A stretch of 64,000 nucleotides of DNA from Panicum virgatum (taxonomy: Eukaryota > Streptophyta > Magnoliopsida > Poales > Poaceae): assembly GCF_016808335.1 (NCBI RefSeq), contig NC_053150.1, positions 45,287,607-45,351,606 of the forward strand, read 5' to 3'. The position numbers and the translations under genes are program-made. Numbering within the stretch: position 1 is the stretch's first letter; the number at the start of each line of letters is the position of its first letter. Below the pieces are notes generated by a model that was not told where the DNA came from, searched no databases, and saw nothing but the letters and a program-made list of their open reading frames with translations. Positions 36,231-48,042 of this stretch are shown here, in pieces.

Positions 36231-37143
36231 GGCCAGTGGACCTGTGCTGTTCGGAACCTCGGATTCGGTTCCCGTGGCGACAACTGAAGGGCGCTAAAGG
36301 TTAAGTAGACCAGGGCCAGGCCAGCGCCTTCAGTTGCAACGCCTTTGTTTGTTCGTCGAACGGCGTCGTGAACTGGTGATTGGAAGCAAGGTGCAAAAAA
36401 TTCAGGCGATCGATCAGTGCACCGGCCCTGGTTTCTGAAAATGGGCGCATGCGCCCTGAACATTTCGTCGGAAATATTCACTCGCGAAGTCACGATGCGA
36501 ACCCGATGCCGGAAAGCGGTTGGTGACGAAGACCCTGCACGCCTCGTCGTTTTTTCATTTTTCTTTTTGAAAAAGAGTCACCTTCTACTTGTATATACTC
36601 CTTCTATCTAAAATAATTGCATATTTAAATTTATTTCATAGAAAACAACTACTTTGACCCAATTACCATAAAAAACGAGTTTTTGAGTCTTCAAAAGAAA
36701 ACAAAAGATATTTTTATAATTTTACATCATATATTGATTTGCGTGTTCAATATTAAGAAATATGATAGTTGTACAGACCTTACAACCTCTCGACGTTCTG
36801 GAACGGAGGGAGAGCGACCGCAGGCCGGCCGCCAACGTTCACCTCGCCGGGGTGCACTCCGGCAAGTGGAGACATACCGAGGTGGTCGGCAACGATTGAC
36901 CCCGGGTCGGGTACTCGGGTCGTTCTCGCCGGGAGCCTTTTTGACGGTCCGTTTTTCCATGATCAGCAAATGGCGAGGAAAGCTTGAGGAAGCAATGAGA
37001 AAGTGAGGGCAAGAATGACAATTCCCAATTTGATCTCCGAATTTTTTTAATGCACGGAGATATGATGGCACGTCAGCATCTCTATTAGGGCACGTTTTCT
37101 CTTGGAGGAAATGTCAGCTATGAATGCTTCCTTTTCCCTACGT
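36231..37143. other. 5' flank of the UGT gene with a possible MITE
   Basis: Promoter region of the minus-strand UGT. I could not assign a convincing TATA box. A Stowaway-like element may span about 36597-36812 (tactccttctatctaaaa at one end, acggagggag at the other). No other gene. Confidence 0.45.
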
Positions 37144-37486
37144 AGGATTTGTTTAGATCACTTTGCATTTTGGTTTTTGGGATTTTTAGCAAGGAATCTT
37201 CAATATTTAAAATATTAAATATAGACTAATCACAAAACTAATTACAGATCTCGTCTGTAAACTACGAGACGAATCTAATGAGCCTAATTAATCCATCATT
37301 AGAGCATATTTACTGTAACATCCCCGTAGCAATTTAGTGTCTAATCACGTCCTAATTAGACTCATTAGATTTGTCTCGCGATTTACAGTCCATTTGTACA
37401 ATGCGATTTATTTTTAACTATATTTAGTACACCATGTAAGTGATTTAAAAAAATTACATTTTAGATTTATGGATCTAAACAGAGCC
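37144..37486. mobile_element. MITE with GGNTYTGTTTAGATC termini
   Basis: About 343 bp, AT-rich. The left end AGGATTTGTTTAGATCACTT is the inverted counterpart of the right end (other strand GGCTCTGTTTAGATCCATAA). The internal phrase gacgaatctaatgagcctaa is characteristic of a very common grass MITE family. Confidence 0.8.
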
Positions 37487-38154
37487 TTAGCTGCAAGCCT
37501 GCAGCTGCCAAGCCAACTGCAAGGGTAGCTAGGCTGGTCTTATTTGGTGCAAGGGTAGTTAGGCGGGTCTTATTTAGTTTTTTAAATAGTTGTTACATCG
37601 AATATTTGGATATTAATTCGAATATTCGGATGTTCGGATATTAATTCGAATATTATTTAGATATTAATTGAATATAAAACTAATTGTATACATTATAATT
37701 AGTACCCCTCCTCGGCCACCCCTCTCCCTCCTCCCTCCCCTAGCTTTCCGGCTGCCGCCGCTCCCTCCGCTGGCATAAGGTTGAAGATGAACATGATCTT
37801 TGTTTCTCCTCTGGGATACGAGCGCGTTTTATCGCGCGCGCGATAAATAGACGCCGCACACGCAGATGCATCGTGCCATCCTGGCTTGGGCACACGCAAA
37901 TCGTCATAAATTTGCAACGCCCTCCTCCAGGACGCTGTGCCGCCAGATCGAGCTCTCTGCGCGCTGCGGCGGCCTGCGGGGACTCCGCCGGCTCGCCGTC
38001 ACCGGAGAGGAAGAACCCCACCTGCTGCCTGTCCTCCCGCGCGCTGCCTCCCCCGTGCCTTATCTGAAGGCTGAACAGATGCCTGTCTGGCGTCAGGGAT
38101 CCTGACAACAACACAACACGGCACGCCGCCCTGCGGCGCTCTCGCAGTTCAATG
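37487..38154. other. Intergenic, mixed composition
   Basis: It contains short imperfect repeats of gaatattcggatatt (about 37,585-37,680) and a GC-rich patch (37,690-38,150) with a 149-codon minus-strand frame that shows no recognisable domain. No gene is called. Confidence 0.45.
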
Positions 38155-38790
38155 GTATGTTTGGTAAATATCGAGATTTTTTTCATCAAAGAATTTTACA
38201 TACACGACTCATTAAACGAAATCTATTTCAAAACATTTTCATTGATAGATGCAAATTTACGAACCGAATCTAATAAACCTGATTTAACTATGATTAGATA
38301 CAATAATGCTACAGTAACCATACTATAATCATTCTCTAATCGTATAGTCAAAAATCTCATTAGATACAACAACTGCTACAGTACCATGATTGCGGAGTTG
38401 GTTTTGTAGTCGGCAGAACTGCGGCCTGCGCACGCTAGTTTTGCAGTTGCATGTGTTTGGTTTGGGTGCGAAAAAATTTTTGGGAAAATTTTCACAGCTT
38501 TGACCACTAATTAGAGGTATTAAATAAAATCTAATTACAAAACTACCTCCGCAACTATGATATTTTAGCAGTTGTTGTATCTAATGAGGCCTTTAACCGT
38601 ACAATTAGAGAATGATTAGAGCATAGTTACTGTAGCATTACTTGTATCTAATCATGGTTAAATTAGGCTCATTAGATTTGGGTCGTAATTTTGCACCTAT
38701 ATGTGAAAAGATTTTGTAAAAAGACTTCGTTTAATACGTCATGCATGTAAGATTTCTTGGTGAAAAAATCGTGATATTTACCAAACATGC
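38155..38790. mobile_element. Long fold-back (inverted-repeat) element
   Basis: The left end GTATGTTTGGTAAATATCGA is mirrored by the right end (other strand GCATGTTTGGTAAATATCAC). Complementarity continues inward for roughly 240 bp, for example tctaatgagattttt and attagagaatgatta on opposite arms. The loop is about 150 bp, GC-richer. No coding. It is a fold-back MITE of the type that can make hairpin RNA. Confidence 0.8.
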
Positions 38791-38792
38791 CT

Positions 38793-38937
38793 GTTCGCTC
38801 TGTTCACATGAGCCAGCCAACAGTCATTTTCTCTCATAACAAATCAGCACCACCCACTAACTATCAGCCAGTCAGCAGTACTTTTCTCCCACAACAAATC
38901 AGCACCAGCCACCGGCCACAGTCAGCCAAATAGAACA
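38793..38937. mobile_element. Short hAT-like MITE
   Basis: About 145 bp containing two copies of the phrase acaaatcagcaccacc/acaaatcagcaccagcc and ends gttcgctctgttcacatgag / gtcagccaaatagaac. Its style matches an abundant grass MITE. Its ends are less certain than those of the neighbouring fold-back. Confidence 0.5.
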
Positions 38938-39059
38938 AAATTGCATTGCATTTTAGAAGAAAGCAGACGGTGAATTACATGTTGTGATTACATAAAACAA
39001 AAAGATCTCACATAGTGAAAAATATTAAGCACTGATCATTTGGGAACTAAGAAAAGCTC

Positions 39060-39330
39060 AGGTCGACCACAAACCGTAACTCTCGTAACACCTCTTCTTT
39101 AACCAGAGCAACACCAGAACTGAAGACAGCGCCCGATGTTCAAAGATTCTTCGGTTCCACGAACACTGTTTTATCCGCCAGAGCTGGAGAAGATTGTCTT
39201 CCCACCAGGTTTGCGCGCTGGCCTCAGTACTTAAAGGCTGCCGAAGGTTCAAATTCGCCCAATTAGAAACCAGGAGCCACACTTCCCTTGAAAAACTACA
39301 GGCGTGGCACTTGGTCACAAGAGTGGGCAC
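39060..39330 (-). pseudogene. LINE remnant, downstream half (after zf-RVT)
   Basis: On the minus strand this continues the zf-RVT protein broken at 47424. After the junction come CHACSFSREVWLLVSNW and WWEDNLLQLWRI, the usual spacing of the zinc-binding reverse-transcriptase tail of plant LINEs, ending near WLKKRCYESYGLWST. Residues 39326-39330 (GGCAC) are the left copy of the host-site duplication. Confidence 0.8.
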
Positions 39331-39719
39331 TGTTAGAAGTTCTAGGATCTCTAGCTCAAATGGAACCACAAAAGGGGCATGGAATCCATACCTTGGTCTT
39401 TAGAGCCACTCTTCTTCTTCTTCTTCTCATTCTTGTTCTCTTGCTTTTGTGTATGTGTGTGTTTGAGCCGGTCACAAAACTCCGGTGATGGCCTCGATGG
39501 TTGATCAGGTACCTCAACGGGGTTTCACCCCTTTTTTTTTATAGCCGAGGCTCACTGGGGGGACCGACATCTCTAGGTCGGTTCCCGTTCCCGATCAGAA
39601 CGGGACAGGAACGTTCGTTCCCGTTCTTTAGTTTTCTTCCATTAGTTTATCTTATCATTTACTGTAGATCATTTAATGAATCACTGTTTAAGCTTTACAG
39701 ATCACACAGTTTTCTAACA

Positions 39720-42700
39720 TTCCCCCCTTGATCGTAAGGCTTAAACTTATAAGTCCACTTTTTAACGAAATGACGCACCAAGACAAAAGGATTACAATGG
39801 TGAATCATAAATACCAATGAACCCAGTTGCTATAGTACGCCACCTCATATCAAATGAACTTCTTTAACTTAGGAGCTTCAAAACTTATTCCTTATGCTTA
39901 TAGAAAACTTACGGACTCACTTTTCAAAAGATGGTACACCAGATCAATCAATCACTATAGTCAATTAAGTACCATAGGACTAAGTGACCATGGTTCCCAT
40001 TCAAAATCAAAGTGACTCCTCTTAGGCTTATGGGGAGATGGGGTTATAATAGTTCCTGAGTGCAGTTAGCTTTCCTTATATATATATAAAACATATACAT
40101 TTGTCCTCATATATTTATTCTTAGGTGCATGCACCTTTTAAAAGAGAAAAAAAAACCAACATATTTCCAGAATCATAACTTGTCCCTTAGTAATAGGTTG
40201 CCTTTTATTTCTTATGCCGGTAATTTATTAGGCAATCCTCTAAACATGATGCTCAATCTTTAGGACTTATGTCACATCACTTAATGCTTACATATTGAGC
40301 ACCATAATCTTACAACTTATTTGATGCTCAACACTTATGACATACTTAATTTGTCAAGCACCACTTAGTCTTAAACATAGTTTATGTAGGCCTTGAATAT
40401 TCATATTTGATTCTGGATTCAATCTTTCACAATGTCTTAGGTCTAGGAATTCCTCTCGACATGTTACTCGATCCAAAATTGCACTCTTTCATTTAATAAT
40501 TTCCGGGATAAATTGCTTAAAGCAATTTCTTATCTTTAAAATGATATGGATCAGGGACACAAATTTATATTTGACGGTGTATAATTCAAAACATGCCACA
40601 ATTTAACTTGCACCTTTAATGATGCCTTTATGGAAAGTATTGGTTGAAGCCTTCCACATATGACTTCTCCCACAAGAGTGTTGATAATACTTTATATGGA
40701 ATTTTTCTTAGTATCAACACTTCTTGTAGCATGATTGTCCAAAATATTGGACTCTTTACTTGTGGGCATGTAACATAACACCTTTGCATTTATGCCAATA
40801 AGGCAAAGTGTTCTTAATTGATTTTTCCAGGGGTCCAGTCTTGGACTTATTTCCCAGATATCCCGGTCCTTTTATAAATTAATTAAACACATAATACTTA
40901 CATTTGCCACAACATAAGCAAACTTGTTGCCCTTAATGGGAATCAACCCATTTTCTGGACCTTTATCTTGGTGAATATTATTGTTCAAAACTTAAGAGAT
41001 ATCACCAAGACAATCTTAGTATCCAGATAAAAGAAAATCTAGATTTTATGTACACAATATCCCTATTGTTTAAAACTTAATTAAATAACTTATATCTCAT
41101 TGTACTTATGTATCACTTATGTACTTCAATAGTTTTTCAAATGATGAGCAACAAATGTCATCAATTCTTTATATCTTATATAACATAATCAATCCCTTTC
41201 ATTTTAAGTGGGATTGATCAAAGATCTTCATGTGGGCTCAAAAGCACCACAAGGAGCTAAAGCAAGTATTCATAAGTGAGCTTAGCTAATTTTCTTTTAA
41301 TATTATTCTTCCTTGCTTTAGAGCTCCCTTCTAATTTTCAACATAGTGACATTAGTGGTGAGATATGATACTGAAATAGTATCCAGTTCTAAGGCTAACA
41401 TATAGCTCATGGTAAGAATAACATTGTTAATTAAATGATACATAAGAAACTAACACATGATAAACTTATTTTAATATTTTGTCAATATTTAATTCTTACC
41501 TGACATAAAGAAGTGGAAAATATTTTCTTAATGAAAGTTCCACTCTCCCCCTCGAAATGTGGACTATGCAATAGTACCATATTTCGAAGAACTTTCATAG
41601 CCTTTTTGTTAATATATATTCTAAATAAAGATCCCTATTCCAACATATAAGAACAATATGAATATATACATAGGGAATAAACATAATTTTATACTAATAG
41701 AATCTAATGACATTATCTTCTTTTTCATAAATACAATTCTTTAGAACTTAGGATTTTTATTACTTAGAGACTCATTTTATTACCTTAGTCTCATTTTCTT
41801 TGATCTTAATTATGCCCAGAGGCATATTACATTATCTTATCCTTATTGATACACAATAAAGGAAATAACTTACCATTAATGTCAAATGTTCTCTTTAACA
41901 TAACTTATCTTGAGGATTGCTCCCCATGATTCTTGCATTTATCTAGAATTGAGGGATTGCTCCCTTTATTCTGATATTCGTCCAAATGTGACTTATCTTA
42001 ATATTTTCCCATTAGGTATTGATGATCAATAAAATCATTAATTTCTTATTAATATCCTTAGTATTAAACTTTTCTAATGGGAACTACACCTCTTATGACA
42101 CTTGTATGTGCCATCTTAGTTATGATCTTAAGAACCAATGAGGTGCAGGTAAAAGCACTTCGCTTCTAATAGTGGTATTTAAAACAACCTTGTTAGAAAC
42201 TTATGACTTAATTAATTTTTATCATTAATAAGGATAATTCATAAGTTTGATTTTGCATCCATAAACAGATGTACTTTCCATGAGGCATAGTTACTCTCAT
42301 TTAATTGCTTAGTGTCACTCATTAGTTTTGATCTTTAGAGGCATGTGATGCTTTATAGAATATTTTAGCAGCATCAGCACAAACTTCTTCTATTGAACCA
42401 GTCTAAGTCAGCTTTGGCCAGAAATGAAAAAAACAACAGAATTTTGTGAACTAGTACTTATTCATCAATTTTGGCCAGAAGAATAAGTACAAGCCACACT
42501 TAATATCATGTGCATAAAACTTTTTTTGTTGAATCATAACCCAAATCAGCTTTGGCCAGAAGTGGATTAAGACCAACAAAAGTATTGTGGACAGGTATTT
42601 ATCAACCAGCTTTGGCCAGAATGATAAACACAATCCACACTTAGTATTAGATATAAACTCCTTACATTACTCCGATTCAAAATCAGCTTTGGCCAGAAGA

Positions 42701-44470
42701 TGAACCGGAATAACAAAATTTTGCAGTCACACATTCACCAATCAGCTTTGGCCAGAATAATGAACGTATGCCACACTTAACCAGAGTGTTATTTCTTTTA
42801 CAGCGGAAACTTTATTGAAAATGACCCATATGCCTTGACATAATTTCTCATTATTCATATCAGACAGTATTAGTTTAATCTGATAAAACTTAGTTTATGA
42901 TTATGCCCACAATTGTTTAAGAGCTCGCAACTTAGTAACTCAATTAATCTTAGTGACACATGACCATAAACAACTTTGGTCAGTATATAGTCATGAGTCA
43001 CAAAAGTAATCATAATCTTCGAAGTGAGAATGACATATGACTACAAACAACTTTTAGTCAGTATGTAGCCACAAGTCAATTAATCATGATATCCCGAGAC
43101 TCTTTTAAGTAAATATACATTTATCAGAGGACATCTTTATTAAAATAAACTCAATTTGTCCTCATATATTACTTTAGTATTCTCATCAACATTATTTGTG
43201 GCTCAATTAAGAAAATATTCAAAAGCCAGCTTTAAGATTTATGTCCAAAATTGAACTCACTAAGTATGCATGGCTTAAAAATAATATACTTCATTAATAA
43301 ATTAAATTATGATAATCCATGATTGTAAACTACTTTGGTTAGAATACAACCACGAATAACCATTGAAATTCTGATCTTGAATAAAAAATATCCCGTTGGA
43401 TTGATTCCAATCTGGGACAATTATAAGTTAAAGCCACTTAATCATTAGAACTTGTGCACCCAATCTTTATAATAAATGATTCCTTAATGGTCTTATTTAT
43501 GGTATGCACATTTTTCAAACGTGAGCAAAAGTATTAATGACATCAAATAAATATGGCCCATTATTTAATTTCTTAGAGGACTGGCCATTAAAAGATGTCA
43601 TTATTTGATTATTTTCCCAAAAATGGGTCTTAAGCTTCATGCTTAACTTACGGGCATATCAATTCTTGTGAGTAAAGCATGCTCATATAATTGATAATAC
43701 TTATGGGTCATAAGATGCTTCATTATTAAGCCTCAATTCAAATGGCACATAAGTACGTGGCAGATAACTTAATTTTATAATGAAAGCAATTCATCATCAT
43801 AATTGGACCATAAACATTACAAATAATGCTTCAAATAGACTTAAAACTGAATCTAAAACTTTACTGAAAATAATCATAATTTGAATGGGGAGTATCTCAT
43901 GATTTTCAATTGTAATATAAATTGTACTAAGACAAAACATGAACATAATAAAATGCTTTAGAAATAAAGTGAAGCATTAAAACATAATGAGAATTCTTAA
44001 TCATAAACATAAGAAAATTACTTAATCATAAATGGAGATAATCTCCATTTAGTCATTAATTTACCATAATATTTGCTTAATTTAGGCCTTAATTAATAAA
44101 AACATTACTTATGACACGTAAAATAATAATTTCTAGTAATACCCATAATGTAATTATCACAAAATTTAAATAAACATAAGAAAATTTCATTACATAACAA
44201 ATCTAATTATTATTTGCATCATTATTTGCTAAAACACAATAAAACATCTTTAAAGAATTAAACATGAAATAACATTTATCATAATGCTTTAAAGATAAAA
44301 CATAAAACAATAAAACATAAAACAATATTCATAACCTAAGTTTCAGCATTATTTTTTTGGCCCATAAGCATTTTCAGCCAATTACTGTGCAGCCCAATCC
44401 CTTTTGTTATTTTTTTGAAAAATATTAATTGAATTTCGGACAAATCATCAAATTTCGGCCCGGGCCGACT
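39720..44470. other. AT-rich non-coding interior of the LARD-like element
   Basis: Almost 4.8 kb in which the longest open frame is about 60 codons. Stops are dense in all frames. Many local word repeats occur (ttaatgcttacatattgagc, catgataaactt and variants). I see no gene, RNA gene or recognisable retroviral domain. It may be structural or decayed beyond recognition. Confidence 0.7.
42405..42785. repeat. Tandem variable repeat, about 120 bp unit with CAGCTTTGGCCAGAA core
   Basis: The core (N)ATCAGCTTTGGCCAGAA occurs at about 42410, 42468, 42546, 42608, 42682 and 42740. These alternate in two contexts, one followed by ...aacaaaattttg and one by ...cacactta. They form roughly three degenerate 120-135 bp units. 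Confidence 0.8.
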
Positions 44471-44479
44471 TCGGCCCAG

Positions 44480-45115
44480 CCCATCAATTGGTGCCGCCTA
44501 TCCTCCCGGGCTCCAGGCCCAAAAACCTAGGCCTGGACCGGGAATGTGTCGTCCCCGCCGGCCTCCCGCCGGCCCGCTGCGGTGCCTGCGCTCACAAGCC
44601 GTTGGATTTAATCCAACGGCCAGCACTCCTCCCCCCGCCGTATAAAACCGGCACTCAGTCGCCTGGCCCCCAAACCCTAGATCATTTGCTCTCTCCCTCT
44701 CTCTCTCTTCTCTCCACCCGCGACCGAGTGAGCGGACGGCGAAGCGAGAGCGTGCGACGGCGGCGAGCGGCGCGGAGCGCCTCGCCGGCGCCGAGAGAAA
44801 GGTAGACGGCACCGCCGAGCTCTGCTCGCCGGAGCTGCGTGCCGCAGATGCTGGCGCGCAGCTCCGTCGAGCGTTGCTCGACGGTGCCCTAAGGGCACCT
44901 CGCCGGCCGGGCGTAGATCCACAGCGGCGGCGATGGCGAACTTCAGATCCGGCCGGCGGCCGGCCACCTCGGCCACATGGCGCGCGAGGGGTCGGCGCTG
45001 GTTGGTGCGGGGGGGCGCGAGGCCGCTCAAGACCAGGTCCCGGCGTGCGCTCGCCGTTCGCGATGGCCATGGCGGCGGCCATGGCAATGGTGGTGGCCAT
45101 GCCGGCCCTTAATGT
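44480..45115 (+). promoter_or_regulatory. GC-rich promoter-like block inside the LARD-like element
   Basis: A plus-strand TATA box, tataaaacc (44641-44649), is followed 30-40 bp later by aaaccctag and a (CT)-rich stretch (44,685-44,720), the layout of a plant core promoter and 5' UTR. The downstream 400 bp is strongly GC-rich. It runs antisense to the element's own reading direction. No confident ORF follows. It may be a captured gene promoter or the element's structured leader. Confidence 0.5.
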
Positions 45116-45120
45116 AAGCC

Positions 45121-46780
45121 TGTAGCGAAAATAGCCTCTCATGCCATATTTCAATATAATGTTTTGGCGATTGATGACACACGCAACACTTGAACTAATG
45201 TGTTTGCTTAGATGATATACTCAGGCTTTTAGGTTCAAGTGATGACAAAGAGAAGAGAGGCGAAGCTAGGCCTGAAAGCTCTTCAGTCAGTAGCACCGAA
45301 AGAACCGACGCCAAGGGCATCAGTGCATCCGATGGTAGTCGAAAGAACCGACGCTATGGAATTCTGGTGCATTGACTTGAGCACGTCTGGGAGTTTTAGT
45401 ATCACCGGATGGTAGTCGAAAGAACCTAAAAGAAATCAAGTCACCGGTTGAACCGACGCCAAGCAAATTACACACGTCGGTGCATTGACTTGAGCACGTC
45501 TGGGAGTTTTAGTATCACCGGATGAACCGACGTAAGGCAAAATGTACTCATCGGTGCAATGACAGAGATGGCCTGCGGGCTAGGGTTTGGCACCGGATGA
45601 ACCGACGATAGGAAGTTTGAATACGTCGGTGCAATGGCAGAAGCAGACCAAGGAAAATGCATACATCGGATGAACCGATGATGCACCGGTTAATGGCATC
45701 GGTGCAGTTGTCCAGAGAGTTTGTTTTTCAAGGATCAGAGGACAGTTGCACTCACCGGTTAAACCGACGCTAACATTACATACACCGGTCGATTGCGTCG
45801 GTTGATTGCCCGTACACGTAACGGCTAGTTTTCAGTGGGCAGTTTAGTATCACCGGTTAAACCGACGATGGCGATTTGGGGAGCATCGGATTAACCGGTG
45901 TTAAGCACATTTCTGGCAGCTTTTCTCCAACGGCTATATTTGCTTGTGCTACCTATATATACCCCCAAGGCCGCACCATTTGAGAGTGCTAGAGTTCAAA
46001 GAAGTATACTAGAGCTAAAGATCATCTCCAACCACCATAGAGCTTCATTGTACATCATATAGGCTTAAGCACACTTGTTAGAGTGCTTAGTGCTTGATTA
46101 GGGATTAGTTCTTGCGAGAGCTCCCTTGAGAGAAGTCTTGCTGCAGCAAGCAAACACTTGTACTCGTCGTGTGACCCTCCGACTTGGTGTGGAGTGGCAA
46201 CGACACTTTGTGCGGGGAAGGAGGCCCCTACTTGGTGTTAAAGCTCCAAGGTAGTGAAGACGGTGCCGTGGTGACGCTTCGAGATAGACGGTGGCGGTGA
46301 CCTCGTCTTTGTGACTTGGTGTCACTTAGCCTTTGCTTGTCGGGAGCCTTGGAGGCGTGGCAAGACGGTGATCAAGCGAAGAGACTCGGTATCACACTTG
46401 TTCTTTGTGAGCAAGTGGCCGTGAACGTAGGGAGGGACTTTGGTGTCCTAACCGAACCACGTTAAATCGTGTGTCTTGGTGTCTTCACGGGAGTTTGCAT
46501 ATCCTCTCCCTTACCGCTTTACTTACCGCATTACGTTTCCGCATTTACTCTTTCTTGCTTACCTTTACTTTCCTAGTTAGTTTGATTAGGATTGACTATA
46601 GGTTGCAAGTCTTTTGGGGTAAGTAGAGGGTAGCATAGATAAACCTTAGTCATAACTAGCATGTGTAGGACGTGTTAGGTTTATCTTATGCAATTAGATT
46701 GAGCCCTAGGATAGAAAAGCGATTAGCGACCCTATTCACCCCCTCCCCCTCTAGGGTCGGACACCCCGGTGATCCTTACA
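45121..46780 (+). mobile_element. Solo LTR (family 2) nested in the LARD-like element
   Basis: 1660 bp from TGTAGCG to CCTTACA, with a perfect 5 bp duplication AAGCC (45116-45120 and 46781-46785). The layout parallels the 17122 LTR: gttcaagtgatgacaaagag near the start, a CCGGTTAAACCGACG-like array, TATATATA near 45953 and caccccctccccctct near the end. Sequence divergence puts it in a sister family. A 45 bp stretch (gcattgacttgagcacgtct...) occurs twice, at about 45369 and 45481, which accounts for the greater length. Confidence 0.92.
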
Positions 46781-46785
46781 AAGCC

Positions 46786-47041
46786 CCCGACCTCCTCTTT
46801 AGTTCTTAGGGTTAGGGTTTCTTAGGGTTTGGGGATTTTCTTAGGGTTAGGGTTTCGGTAGTGGGATTTGGGGGTTTCTTTAGTGGATTAGGGTTTCGGG
46901 CTTCATGATTTGGGCAAAAAACATTATGACAGAGGCATTAGCTTGCAAAAGATGAACAAATACACTTAGGTCAAGCATGATCTGTGTACTCAGAGAGCTA
47001 ATTGGGGTTCCAATTGATGCTAACCTTGCTCTTGATGCCAT
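46786..47041 (-). other. 5' leader of the LARD-like element
   Basis: On the minus strand this follows the primer site. It contains several AAACCCTAA telo-box-like words (46,800-46,880), typical of plant leaders, and no ORF. Confidence 0.55.
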
Positions 47042-47423
47042 TGTTAGAAGTTCTAGGATCTCTAGCTCAAATGGAACCACAAAAGGGGCATGGAATCCAT
47101 ACCTTGGTCTTTAGAGCCACTCTTCTTCTTCTTCTCATTCTTGTTCTCTTGCCTCTGTGTATGTGTGTGTGTTTGAGCCGGTCACAAAACTCCGGTGATG
47201 GCCTCGATGGTTGATCGGGTACCTTAACGGGGTTTCACCCCTTTTCCTTTTATAGCCGAGACTCACTGGGGGGGGGGGGGGATCGACATCTCTAGGTCGG
47301 TTCCCGTTCCCGATCAGAACGGGGCGGTTCTTTAGTTTTCTTCCATTAGTTTATCTTATCATTTACTGTAGATCATTTAATGAATCACTGTTTAAGCTTT
47401 ACAGATCACACAGTTTTCTAACA

Positions 47424-47880
47424 GGCACATCAGGTTGCACGACCAATCCCTCAGGAGCAGCTTATCTGAAGTCAAAAGTTTTTCATGAACAAGGAGCCAG
47501 GCAAAGAATTTATGCTTTCCCTCAGCATAATAAGCTCGCCACAAAGCTTCTCCCATCAAACAGACCATGCATTCGTTGAAGCTGGATATTATATGCTGAT
47601 TTAGCCGAGTAGACTCCATTTGCTGCCCAATTCCAAACCAGTTCAGCAGGGGGTGTCCGAAAGCTGCACAGATTGGACAGCATCCTAAAGGCCAACAAAC
47701 TCTGCCATTTCTTCTACCGTGTTCATACTACTTCTCCATAAGCCTCTTGTCCACTTATGATCAGTCAGAGATATCTTCCCTAACACAGTTGTTCTTGGGC
47801 CAAGCCTTTCGAGAAAATCTGGAACGTCTCGTGTGATCCTGGTCCTGGGAACGTGTTTTGTGTGCCGTCCATAAGCAAGG
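47424..47880 (-). pseudogene. LINE remnant, upstream half (RNase H-linker and zf-RVT)
   Basis: Minus-strand frames give DHKWTRGLWRSSMNTVEEMA, then ELVWNWAANGVYSAKSAYNI, then LWRAYYAEGKHKFFAWLLVH and LLLRDWSCNLMC. This is the conserved C-terminal region of plant L1-type reverse transcriptases, where a zf-RVT zinc-binding domain begins. At least two frameshifts and stops break it. It ends exactly at the GGCAC duplication and resumes at 39330. Confidence 0.85.
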
Positions 47881-48042
47881 CAGGCAGCGGGTCCCACTGT
47901 TAATCTCAGGAATAAGGATCACCTGATCCCTGGACGTACGGCTGGACCCTGATGAGAAGACCTGGAGCTGGGGCAGGCTCCCTTCCCCGCACGAGCCCCT
48001 AGCATGGTCCGCGCCGCTATTGGGGGGAACAAATGGCGCCAT
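47761..48042 (-). CDS. Small hypothetical ORF with its own TATA box, fused to LINE sequence
   Basis: 93 codons from ATG 48042. About 85 bp upstream on the minus strand is agTATAAATAgccc (48115-48124), well placed for a core promoter. The N-terminal half (MAPFVPPNSGADHARGSCGE) has no recognised domain. The C-terminal part (FSRKAWPKNNCVREDISD) runs into the LINE remnant. It may be a once-expressed small gene truncated by the LINE, or a chance ORF. Function unknown. Confidence 0.35.
   Translation of the reverse strand: MAPFVPPNSGADHARGSCGEGSLPQLQVFSSGSSRTSRDQVILIPEINSGTRCLPCLWTAHKTRSQDQDHTRRSRFSRKAWPKNNCVREDISD

Larger units (their letters stand above)
39331..47423 (-). mobile_element. Large LTR retrotransposon without coding capacity (LARD-like)
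   Basis: LTRs are at 39331-39719 and 47042-47423, both TGTTAGAAG...TTCTAACA. The 5 bp TSD GGCAC is at 39326-39330 and 47424-47428. On the minus strand, the base after the 47042 LTR begins a tRNA-Met-like primer site (TGGCATCAAGAGC). A purine tract AAGGGGGGAA abuts the 39719 LTR, so the element reads right to left. Of roughly 7.3 kb internal DNA, 1.66 kb is a later solo LTR. The rest is mostly AT-rich with no gag or pol motifs in any frame, so replication would need proteins from another element. The LTRs differ by several indels, so it is not recent. Confidence 0.92.

Noticed and set aside
46800..46880. Telomere-like ttagggtt words
   Set aside because: The repeats are irregular and few. They lie in the leader of the LARD-like element and are better read as telo-box words common in plant leaders than as interstitial telomere.
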